Source: Enterobacter hormaechei subsp. xiangfangensis (GTDB lineage: Bacteria > Pseudomonadota > Gammaproteobacteria > Enterobacterales > Enterobacteriaceae). From it: 64,000 bases of DNA. Shown here piece after piece: positions 57,593-64,000 of this stretch. The notes under the pieces are model-generated. The model was not told the DNA's origin. It did not search any database and saw nothing but the letters and a program-made list of their open reading frames with translations. Each line of letters begins with the position of its first letter. The first letter of the stretch is position 1. Both the position numbers and the translations under genes were made by a program. The stretch lies in NCBI RefSeq assembly GCF_001729785.1, contig NZ_CP017183.1, positions 2,976,001 to 3,040,000 on the forward strand, written 5' to 3'.

Positions 57593-58612
57593 ATGGCTAT
57601 TGATTTTAAACAGTTTGAAAAGCTGGACACTGTAGCGGCACTTAAACAAGTGCCAGCGGGTAATTACCTGATCTCTGATCTGGGTATCTTCTCCGGTGTT
57701 AACTCCACCACTCCAAACGCTCAAGTTCTGGACATCGTAGAGACTCAAGTCTCTGAACTGGAACAGGTAGCCCGCTACGGCACCGAAGTTAACTCCATCA
57801 AAATGGATAAGCCTCTGTTGCGTGACCAGGAGATCCCACACTACGCCACCGAAGCGGACGTAAAAACCGCTGATTGGCAAGGTCTGATCAGCCCGGCTAA
57901 CCCGGATCAGGTTGCGGCTATTTCTGAAGTGATCGCGTCTAAAGCTATCCGTATGCGTAACCATCACCTGGAAACGGTTGAAAGTACGCTGGCCCGCGCC
58001 CTGTTCAAACAGGAAGCGAAAGCGGCTAAAACCGATGACGGCGACGTAGATTTTAACGCTGTGTTTGGTACTGCCCCGCTGGACTTTGAACTGGACGGAT
58101 CAGCGGGTTCCAACGTGTATTCCCAGCTTTCGAAGATTCGCAGGATGTTGGTTAAAGAGTACGGCGCGAGCCGCTCCTATCTGGAGCGATTCTTCTGCTT
58201 CTGCTCCCCGGATCTGTATGACGTTCTGGCGAGCCACCCGGAAGTAACCAGCCTGATCACCAATAAGGTGGCTGAAGCTGCAAAAGGCGCTCTAATCCCG
58301 GTTAACACTGCGGGTTATGACTCCTTCAGCATTGGCAACATTACTTTCATTCTGGCGGACGATGACCGCTACGAAATCGAAGAAGGTTCCGGCCTGTTCG
58401 TTCCTAAGTTCAATACAGCAGAACGTAACCCGTTCAAACTGGTACACGGCCCAGCATCCCGTAATCAGGATATTGCCGCTAAAGGCGTGATCAGCCCATA
58501 CTACCAGAAAGTAATGACTGACCGTTATGGCATGGTGACCGTTCACCAGGAGGCGAGCTTCATTCCGCTGAACCTGCGCCCGAACTACATGCTGAACGTC
58601 AAGCTGAAGTAA
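57593..58612 (+). CDS. Major capsid protein (lambda gpE-like)
   Basis: This 339-residue protein is close in length to lambda gpE (341) and has the make-up of the phage capsid E family. It has an N-terminal arm without a long scaffold (delta) domain, a spine-helix-like region (VIASKAIRMRNHHLETVE near 120-145) and a C-terminal beta-rich axial domain ending NLRPNYMLNVKLK. It forms the HK97-fold shell. No protease, scaffold, portal or terminase gene accompanies it. Codon use is typical of a well-expressed gene. Confidence 0.85.
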   Translation: MAIDFKQFEKLDTVAALKQVPAGNYLISDLGIFSGVNSTTPNAQVLDIVETQVSELEQVARYGTEVNSIKMDKPLLRDQEIPHYATEADVKTADWQGLISPANPDQVAAISEVIASKAIRMRNHHLETVESTLARALFKQEAKAAKTDDGDVDFNAVFGTAPLDFELDGSAGSNVYSQLSKIRRMLVKEYGASRSYLERFFCFCSPDLYDVLASHPEVTSLITNKVAEAAKGALIPVNTAGYDSFSIGNITFILADDDRYEIEEGSGLFVPKFNTAERNPFKLVHGPASRNQDIAAKGVISPYYQKVMTDRYGMVTVHQEASFIPLNLRPNYMLNVKLK

Positions 58613-58704
58613 TGCAAAATGCCCCCCGGTCGCGCCCTTTGGGTATCGGCTGGGGGTTATCTCTTCCGGTTATATTCATTTTTACTTTTACACTGAGGTA
58701 ACAC

Positions 58705-58896
58705 ATGAAAGTTTCAATCAATATCCCCGGCGCTGGTCAAGTCTATGTATCAGGCGCGGCGGAAGTAATTAATCGAAAGGCGCTGTGTAAGGAGTTGGGG
58801 ATCTGTAATATCACCCTATGCCGTCTAGAGGCGCAACACGGATTTGAATATGCTCTAAGCGTACTATTATCTAAAAAGCGCAAGTTATTAAATTAA
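58705..58896 (+). CDS. Small unrecognised protein after the capsid gene
   Basis: This 63-residue protein has a beta-like N-terminus (KVSINIPGAGQVYVSG) and a helix-turn-helix-like middle (RKALCKELGICNITLCRLE). GAGGT precedes the ATG at 58705 and a strong terminator follows, so it is likely real. It may be a regulator or a capsid-size factor; I have no evidence to decide. Confidence 0.65.
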   Translation: MKVSINIPGAGQVYVSGAAEVINRKALCKELGICNITLCRLEAQHGFEYALSVLLSKKRKLLN

Positions 58897-58900
58897 TATT

Positions 58901-58932
58901 AAAAGGCGAGCCAAACGGCTCGCCTTTTTCTT
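58901..58932. terminator. Bidirectional terminator between capsid operon and ATPase gene
   Basis: AAAAGGCGAGCC and GGCTCGCCTTTTT pair around AAAC. It serves the rightward capsid operon and the leftward ATPase gene. Confidence 0.92.
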
Positions 58933-60380
58933 TATAGAAGCCCAACCATTTGTTGGATTGAAGTTAGTAATTCTTGTTGTGTATAGCGATGAGATTGCAT
59001 TGTAACATTCTCTGGGTGGTGTATATGATTACGGATGAATGTTTGTAATGTAGTATCCGCTGGCGGTTGTGCCGCACCTTTAAATTCTTTAACCCATACT
59101 TTATCAAACGCAATTCCCTTTGAATTTAGCCATTGCTCCATTGTTTTTTCGCTTGGACAGGAGTTTTTCTCCTGCAAATAACCATATAATTCATTATGCA
59201 ATTCAACGGTTGCTAAATTGTATGCTTTGAAATTAATCTCGCCCCACGATGGAGACCAAGGGAACCATGGAGAAGTATCAGCCCTTTCCACAACATTTTT
59301 ATTATTCTCTTTTTTGAAAACAAACAGACCGATATTTTTAAGGTAAGGGGAGGACAAAAGGAAAGGAGAGTGCGTTGTAACAAAAACCTGTCTACTTTTG
59401 GAGATAATCATTAAAGCTTCTAAAAGCTTTTGCTGCCCTGAAGGATGAAGACATATTTCAGGTTCGTCAATGAAAAGATAAAATGGTTTACTAATCCCCG
59501 CACCATGCGCATTACACGTTATCTCAGCGTACACCTGAAGTAATGATAGGGCTAGTGCCCTTTGCATACCATGCCCCTTTTCTCCCATTGGGACATTCAC
59601 CCCATCATCAATCATGATGGAAATAGTTTTGAAGAAATTCTCTACCTGCAACTCTTCAAAAATGAAAGAAATATCTGCCATACCAAATTGAGATGAGAAA
59701 ACCTCTCTAACTTGATTTTCGACTAATGATATTTTCTGTCTCAACTCTGATTCAGGGTGATTGAATACGCGATGGTATTGCTCAGAAAACGCTCTATACT
59801 CATCCGTTTCAATATGGCCTAAAGCAATTTCTTTTAGAAGCGAACCACATATAGTTGTAGAGCCAAACTTTGCTTCATTGCTTGGGTTTGTATCAGCCCA
59901 AATGAAGTTATTATCATAAAACTTCTTAAATGGGGCATCTATACCACTTGGGTTAACAAATTCATTTCCGTTCCAAAATAATATTTTCTTCTCCCCTACC
60001 TCACTACACCTCTTCACTCTGAAATAATTAACACCCTCGTCCTCAAAAACATGCGAGGTGAATGCTGCAACTTTATTAGCTTGTACATGAGCGGCAATTA
60101 CTTCTGATAAGTTTCCAGTGAAGGTTAGCTCGGCTGAAAGCTTCTCAGCAATATTAGCCGGATCTGATTTGCATATAAGATCCTCAATGTTCTTTTTGGT
60201 TCCATCCTTTATAAAATCTATAATTTCAAATACAGTGGATTTTCCGGCGTTGTTTTCACCCACAAATATATTAAGTCCACTACCTTCCGTTTCTCCATCA
60301 GGGATATTGAATTCCAACTCATTATCTTCCCCGTGATACCCTTTAAAATTTTCTATCTTCAGTTTTTTAATAAACATCAT
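58932..60380 (-). CDS. ABC/OLD-like ATPase with C-terminal HEPN-like motif, probable anti-phage cargo
   Basis: This 482-residue single-chain SMC/ABC-type ATPase has Walker A GENNAGKST (41-49), an ABC signature-like GEKGHGMQRAL, Walker B FYLFIDEPEICLHP and H-loop TTHSPFLL. There is no TOPRIM domain as in true OLD nucleases. The C-terminal region contains RNHIHH (450-455), which fits the RN-x3-H motif of HEPN ribonucleases. Related ATPases occur in Septu-, retron- and abortive-infection-type systems. It is AT-rich, alone in its transcription unit and next to the integrase, a common cargo position. ATG 60377 is an alternative start. Confidence 0.75.
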   Translation of the reverse strand: MMFIKKLKIENFKGYHGEDNELEFNIPDGETEGSGLNIFVGENNAGKSTVFEIIDFIKDGTKKNIEDLICKSDPANIAEKLSAELTFTGNLSEVIAAHVQANKVAAFTSHVFEDEGVNYFRVKRCSEVGEKKILFWNGNEFVNPSGIDAPFKKFYDNNFIWADTNPSNEAKFGSTTICGSLLKEIALGHIETDEYRAFSEQYHRVFNHPESELRQKISLVENQVREVFSSQFGMADISFIFEELQVENFFKTISIMIDDGVNVPMGEKGHGMQRALALSLLQVYAEITCNAHGAGISKPFYLFIDEPEICLHPSGQQKLLEALMIISKSRQVFVTTHSPFLLSSPYLKNIGLFVFKKENNKNVVERADTSPWFPWSPSWGEINFKAYNLATVELHNELYGYLQEKNSCPSEKTMEQWLNSKGIAFDKVWVKEFKGAAQPPADTTLQTFIRNHIHHPENVTMQSHRYTQQELLTSIQQMVGLL

Positions 60381-60490
60381 TAATCCTTTATGCTAGCTGT
60401 GTATAGAAAAATAACCTTACGTAGAACACCTTATTTTTACATGATTTATATCACTGAAAATTCAGTAAAACTATGACATCACCCAAATTA

Positions 60491-61849
60491 TTAGCCATTC
60501 CAACACAATCCATCAATGACGTAACACACAGTTTTCAGAGGAAAAATGTGTAAGTATCTTCTAGTGATCCCTGCCCCGCTTTTCTCATGCCCTACAACCT
60601 GCTGCAAGTGCGCTAAGTTGCCAACCCAGCCAGCTAAACAGGTTGAAATCATGGTATGTCGGAAGCTATGCACCAATCGCCGCTGCCCATAGTCATCAAG
60701 ATAAGGAATGCCAAGCTGATCTCGCACATCTGCTAAAACTTTGCCGATCTTCGGCATGTTTTTGCCAGACACAGGGGAGAAAATTTTCTCTTTCCATTGA
60801 CGGTTAACGAAATCAAGGAAACCCCACTCGATCAGTTTGGGATGTATCGCCACCTGTCTTGTAGCGTTCTCGGTTTTACCCTGTCCTCCTTCAGCGATCA
60901 GGAGATAGTACCGCTGGCTATCTTCATCAAATTTGATCTGTGATTTCTCCAGCTTGGCGATCTCCCCTCTTCTGGCTCCCGTGTACGCCAACAAAAGAGT
61001 GATCCACTTCTGCCAACCGTCAGGCTGCTTGAGCGCCCACTCCACAAACTTTCTCATTTCTGCTGCACTGTATGCTCCAAACCTCGCTTTCGACGGTGCG
61101 GCGACTACTCCATCAGTCGGAGACTTCTCCAGAATATCTTTATTGTCAGTGAGGAAGGTTTTAAAGAGCGATTTGTAAATCTTCAAATGCTTGTGGATAG
61201 ACTCAGCGCCAACCAAATCTTCGGGCGGGACATCATCACACTCGATTAGCTGCTGAACAGTCATCGACCGATAAGGCTGCACAACACGCTTAGGCAAGTT
61301 TTCAACAACCTCCATTACCTGTTTAATGTCTTGCTTGGTAATCGTGGTTACATCAGTTGATGAACCCAAGACAATCAACATCACCTCAATAAAGCGCTCA
61401 TTGGCTTGAGAGATAGCCTTCGTCCAGTTTTGGGCTTTCTCCTTTTTGTACATGTTCCAGGCGCCAGCCAGCGTTAGTACTTCCTTTGGTTGTGCTTCTA
61501 TTTGTTCTTCCTCATCTCCCGAAGGAGTGACAATCTCGCGGTATTCCTGAGCAACTATCGGCTGAATATTGCACTGCTCATCATTCAGAAATTGGTGCGC
61601 CAGCCATTGTTCATTCTGCTGCTTCAGGCTATTGCCATATTCAGAAAGACGCTTACCGAAGTGATCCGGTTGGATGGTTCCACGTTGAACCAGAGGAATT
61701 ACAGGAGAAGCAAAAGACATGAGCAACTGAGCCTGGGTGTGGCTGTCAGTCTCCAGAGACTTGCGAAAATATTTATTACCGGGCAAGCGGAAACGGACGT
61801 AATAAATCCCGTTGCGTGTGATGGTGTGACGTATGGTTCTGTGGCCCAT
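60491..61849 (-). CDS. int: Site-specific integrase (tyrosine recombinase)
   Basis: This 452-residue integrase has an N-terminal arm-binding-like region and a SAM-like core-binding domain. The catalytic domain carries Arg293 (TGARRGEI), His394-x-x-Arg397 (HSFRH), His421 (GHEKS) and Tyr432 (RRYLH). It starts 86 bases inside attR and surely catalyses insertion into the TPP riboswitch. In the integrated state the host's former thiM promoter and a truncated aptamer lie directly upstream and point into it. Confidence 0.93.
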   Translation of the reverse strand: MGHRTIRHTITRNGIYYVRFRLPGNKYFRKSLETDSHTQAQLLMSFASPVIPLVQRGTIQPDHFGKRLSEYGNSLKQQNEQWLAHQFLNDEQCNIQPIVAQEYREIVTPSGDEEEQIEAQPKEVLTLAGAWNMYKKEKAQNWTKAISQANERFIEVMLIVLGSSTDVTTITKQDIKQVMEVVENLPKRVVQPYRSMTVQQLIECDDVPPEDLVGAESIHKHLKIYKSLFKTFLTDNKDILEKSPTDGVVAAPSKARFGAYSAAEMRKFVEWALKQPDGWQKWITLLLAYTGARRGEIAKLEKSQIKFDEDSQRYYLLIAEGGQGKTENATRQVAIHPKLIEWGFLDFVNRQWKEKIFSPVSGKNMPKIGKVLADVRDQLGIPYLDDYGQRRLVHSFRHTMISTCLAGWVGNLAHLQQVVGHEKSGAGITRRYLHIFPLKTVCYVIDGLCWNG

Positions 61850-61935
61850 TCTGAAAGCCTCATTGAGTAATGAACTATCAAAACAGGACGTTAAAGCTAG
61901 AAATTTCTTTTGATTATCAATGGATAACAGCCAGA

Positions 61936-62010
61936 CTACGCTGGCATTATCCAGATCAGGTAATACGGGTATTTCTCAGCCTTCACAAAGAAGGGCACCC
62001 CGAGTCAAAT
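61936..62010. repeat. attR: second 75-bp direct repeat with truncated TPP aptamer
   Basis: Identical to 48472-48546. On the minus strand it includes the aptamer from GACTC up to GCGTAG and then passes into element DNA, so the conserved GGGAAGTC end is lost. The next element bases (TC) restore a short AGTC that could pair with the opening GACT. Confidence 0.97.
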
Positions 62011-62618
62011 TACTTATAAAACAGTTACTTACAAAATGGCATTTCGTAGTCATGTAGTGTAACCGGGGGGTAACCCGGGTGCAAGGAGTTTTGGGCTGTC
62101 CGTTAACCCCCTGTAACGAACAATAAACGACAAGATATTAACTACGCTCAATATGTATACATTATTGTTCAGTTAATTATCCCGCCATATTTGTTAAGAA
62201 CTCATTAAATATAATATTCACTTTCTGTGCTGAGAAATTTTATTTTTATCCATAATGACTCACCGGGAGTGATTTTATAAGACAGCCCACCTGCTTTCGT
62301 ATGAAATAAACTCAGGCATCAATGTAAACATTTATTTTGCAGAAATTTATTTCTGTCAATTACTTAATCTTACCCTCTCATTTCCCTCGTCATTTTCACT
62401 TTAATGTTTACATTAATAACAACCGCAAAATGACTTTTACGCCCTCGGAACTATTCATAGTATTTATGACTTAGATCAACATCATTGGTTTGCGTTTAAT
62501 TGATAGTTCACTCTCGTTACTAAATAAGATTTAGATAATCTTCAACCGTTTTTTAAATCCAAAAAATAAAGCTGTTCAGCTTCAGTATTTTCGATAATTA
62601 ATGATGTGAGCTTTTTAA
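62011..62618. other. AT-rich region between attR and the adhesin gene
   Basis: There is no gene in these 608 bases. They hold the ancestral thiM promoter at the left and the adhesin promoter region at the right. Two copies of the 12-mer AATGTAAACATT lie in opposite orientation (62321-62332 and 62403-62414), and a CAGAAA/TTTCTG dyad is near 62341. The strong AT bias suggests H-NS-type silencing. I could not fix the adhesin promoter. Confidence 0.5.
62013..62042 (-). promoter_or_regulatory. Ancestral thiM promoter, now facing the integrase
   Basis: On the minus strand TATAAG (62018-62013) lies 7 bases before the aptamer's first base, an ideal -10 position, with ATGCCA (62042-62037) as a possible -35 at 18 bases. 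Because it stands outside the repeat it stayed on the right side after integration and now drives toward int. Confidence 0.6.
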
Positions 62619-63710
62619 ATGAAATCTATGAATAAAAACTTTACTGCTATTTTTGTAATGGGCATTGTCTTAGCGGGTACAATGAGCCAGGCTGAAGCCG
62701 CGAATACGGTTTGGGACGATCAGCAAATCACTAATATTGTAAATGACCATCAAGATCAAATTACACAAAACAACGCTGATAGTATTAACCGTGATAGCGC
62801 AACGGATAACCGCTTAACGCAGGTTAACGACGACCTTCAGTCCACAAAACTGGGCGTGTTAGTCGTGGATAAAATGGCTAACGACGCACATCAGAAAGCG
62901 TTGCTTGCTGGCGCACTTGCCGATACCGCCAGTCTGAAAAGTGAGACGGCCTTACAGGGTGTGGCGACTAACGGCACAGCCATTATCAACCTTCAACACG
63001 TCGATAATATTCAGGATAGCCGCCTTACTGCTCTCGAAAATGCACCTAAACCCATCAACGGTGCAGATGGAGCGAAAGGTGATAAAGGGGATACCGGTGC
63101 GACTGGCGCAAAGGGTGATAAAGGGGATACCGGCGCAAAGGGCGATAAAGGGGATACCGGTGTAACTGGCGCGAAGGGTGAAAAAGGCGATGCTGGCGCG
63201 ACAGGTATGAAAGGTGATAAGGGTGATACTGGCGCACAAGGCATTGCGGGAAGAAACGGTCGCGACGGTGCAGACGGTCATAACGGTAAAGATGGTGTGA
63301 CAACCACCGTGACACAACGACAGCTGGATACAGCTACCCAGGCGAAGGTCGCTAAAAATAGCCTGGCTGTTACTGCCGCCACGCAGGATCTGCAAGCCAC
63401 CAGGCAGTCATTACAGGCAATGAATACTAACACCAGCCAGCAATTTAAATCTCTGCGTGATGAAGTGGACAATAATAAGAAGCAGGCTAATGCCGGTATT
63501 TCAGGGGCGATGGCGATGGCGGGTTTGCCACAAGTGCAAACCAATCAGCGCGTCATGTTCTCTGCTGGTGGTGCGACTTACAACGGTGAGAGCGCGCTTG
63601 CTGTCGGTGCGTCCGTTAACTTTAATTCCCATGTCATCGCGAAAGTGAGCTTCTCAGATGACACTGCGAATAATATGGGCGCTTCGGTTGGGATTGGTAT
63701 GGGCTTTTAA
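62619..63710 (+). CDS. Collagen-like trimeric autotransporter adhesin (YadA-type anchor)
   Basis: This 363-residue protein has a signal peptide (cleavage probably after QAEA, residue 28) and a helical, coiled-coil-like stalk (35-145). An uninterrupted collagen-like stretch of 26 Gly-X-Y triplets (148-226), rich in GDKGDT and GAK units, follows. A second coiled coil (230-290) precedes a C-terminal YadA anchor of four beta strands ending in MGF. It should form an outer-membrane trimer with a collagen rod, serving adhesion or autoaggregation. It is intact. Triplet number is likely to vary between strains because the DNA is a tandem repeat. Confidence 0.85.
   Translation: MKSMNKNFTAIFVMGIVLAGTMSQAEAANTVWDDQQITNIVNDHQDQITQNNADSINRDSATDNRLTQVNDDLQSTKLGVLVVDKMANDAHQKALLAGALADTASLKSETALQGVATNGTAIINLQHVDNIQDSRLTALENAPKPINGADGAKGDKGDTGATGAKGDKGDTGAKGDKGDTGVTGAKGEKGDAGATGMKGDKGDTGAQGIAGRNGRDGADGHNGKDGVTTTVTQRQLDTATQAKVAKNSLAVTAATQDLQATRQSLQAMNTNTSQQFKSLRDEVDNNKKQANAGISGAMAMAGLPQVQTNQRVMFSAGGATYNGESALAVGASVNFNSHVIAKVSFSDDTANNMGASVGIGMGF
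63069..63240 (+). repeat. Tandem DNA repeat encoding the collagen-like rod
   Basis: Units of the type GCGAAGGGTGATAAAGGGGA recur with small changes in steps that are multiples of 9 bases. Slippage here would change rod length without breaking the frame. Confidence 0.8.
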
Positions 63711-63781
63711 AGCGTAAAACAATCGTCGGGACAAGTATAAAACCTCATTTTAACGGATGAGCATTTCGTTGATACAAAAAG

Positions 63782-63886
63782 ATGTCTAAATATATTTTTA
63801 TTTCGGTAGCCCTGTACCTAATGCTGATTTCGTTCGGGATCTGGATCGGCGTGATGTATGTCTCCTGGTATTTGTGTCGTTTTTAA
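63782..63886 (+). CDS. 34-residue single-pass membrane peptide
   Basis: The frame from ATG 63782 to TAA 63884-63886 gives a peptide that is one hydrophobic segment (about residues 4-28) with a basic end (CRF). The ribosome-binding site is weak. It sits between the adhesin and a lipoprotein gene, on the same strand. Coding is plausible but unproven. Confidence 0.45.
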   Translation: MSKYIFISVALYLMLISFGIWIGVMYVSWYLCRF

Positions 63887-63895
63887 GGCAATAAA

Positions 63896-64000
63896 ATGAA
63901 AAAATTAATGATGTTAGTCATAAGTGGTACCGTGCTTGCAGGTTGTGTCTCGCCTGCGCACGCCATAAACGCCCATTATCGCGCTCAATTAGAGCGTTCG
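63896..64000 (+). CDS. Lipoprotein, N-terminal part only
   Basis: The 35 codons before the window edge start MKKLMMLVISGTVLAGCVSP, a signal with a LAGC lipobox, so the mature protein would be lipidated at Cys17. AAGG precedes the ATG. The rest is outside the window. It may belong to the Exc2-like small lipoproteins, but I cannot be sure. Confidence 0.65.
   Translation, partial: MKKLMMLVISGTVLAGCVSPAHAINAHYRAQLERS

Larger units (their letters stand above)
48472..62010. mobile_element. Putative phage satellite integrated in the thiM TPP riboswitch
   Basis: The unit is 13,464 bp including one repeat copy. It holds an integrase next to attR, a second small tyrosine recombinase, an ATPase cargo gene, a capsid pair on the plus strand and a seven-gene minus-strand operon ending in a tape-measure gene. 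A 1.9-kb noncoding region has iteron-like repeats. No portal, terminase large subunit, protease, tail tube, baseplate or lysis gene is recognisable. Genes are intact and tightly packed with their own terminators, which argues against a decayed prophage. Alternatives are a deletion derivative of a lambdoid prophage or an integrated phage-plasmid fragment. Confidence 0.85.

Noticed and set aside
48472..62010. Ordinary P4-like satellite or classic PICI
   Set aside because: No AlpA, Sid, Psu, P4 alpha primase, CpmA/B or recognised TerS; the capsid and tape-measure genes do not fit either family.
63069..63240. CRISPR or satellite repeat
   Set aside because: The repeat is in frame and encodes perfect Gly-X-Y triplets of the adhesin.

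Overview
The window is chromosome of an Enterobacteriaceae species, most likely Enterobacter or a close relative. Gene order and protein content follow the E. coli K-12 stretch from the colanic acid (wca) cluster to thiM, and the base composition of the core is GC-rich. I identified genes by recalling family sequences; no database search was run.

Layout. (1) 1-13468, minus strand: the distal colanic acid export and synthesis operon (wza-wzb-wzc-wcaA-B-C-D-E-F-gmd-fcl-gmm-wcaI), with a long leader carrying a JUMPStart/ops element for RfaH. wcaI runs off the left edge. (2) 13469-35500: yegH, asmA, dcd, udk, dgcE, alkA, yegD, then the mdtABCD-baeSR multidrug efflux and envelope-stress operon. 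(3) 35650-40182: an AT-rich orphan membrane-protein gene, trhP (yegQ), the CyaR small RNA, and a 1.9-kb AT-rich two-gene insert. The insert is bracketed by copies of the CyaR terminator, which matches the phage P2 attachment core as I remember it. (4) 40261-48542: yegS, fbaB, yegTUV, yegW, thiD and thiM with its TPP riboswitch. (5) 48472-62010: a 13.46-kb integrated element flanked by perfect 75-bp direct repeats made of the thiM TPP riboswitch. (6) 62011-64000: flanking chromosome with a collagen-like trimeric autotransporter, a 34-residue membrane peptide and the start of a lipoprotein gene.

The element is the main discovery. It has a tyrosine integrase next to attR, a second recombinase that is only a catalytic domain, and an AAA/ABC-type ATPase ending in a HEPN-like motif (probable defence cargo). 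It also has a putative head-decoration protein, a lambda-E-like major capsid protein and a 712-residue tail tape-measure protein. Its replication/regulation region has five palindromic iteron-like repeats, a nested dyad and a promoter overlapped by a Fur-like box. I see no portal, large terminase, head protease, tail tube, baseplate or lysis gene. This fits a phage satellite that replaces the helper's capsid shell and tail ruler while borrowing everything else.

Its attachment site is also unusual. Integration removes the native thiM -10 region from thiM and leaves it, with a truncated TPP aptamer, upstream of the element's own integrase gene. thiM keeps a complete aptamer but must use a promoter in element DNA.
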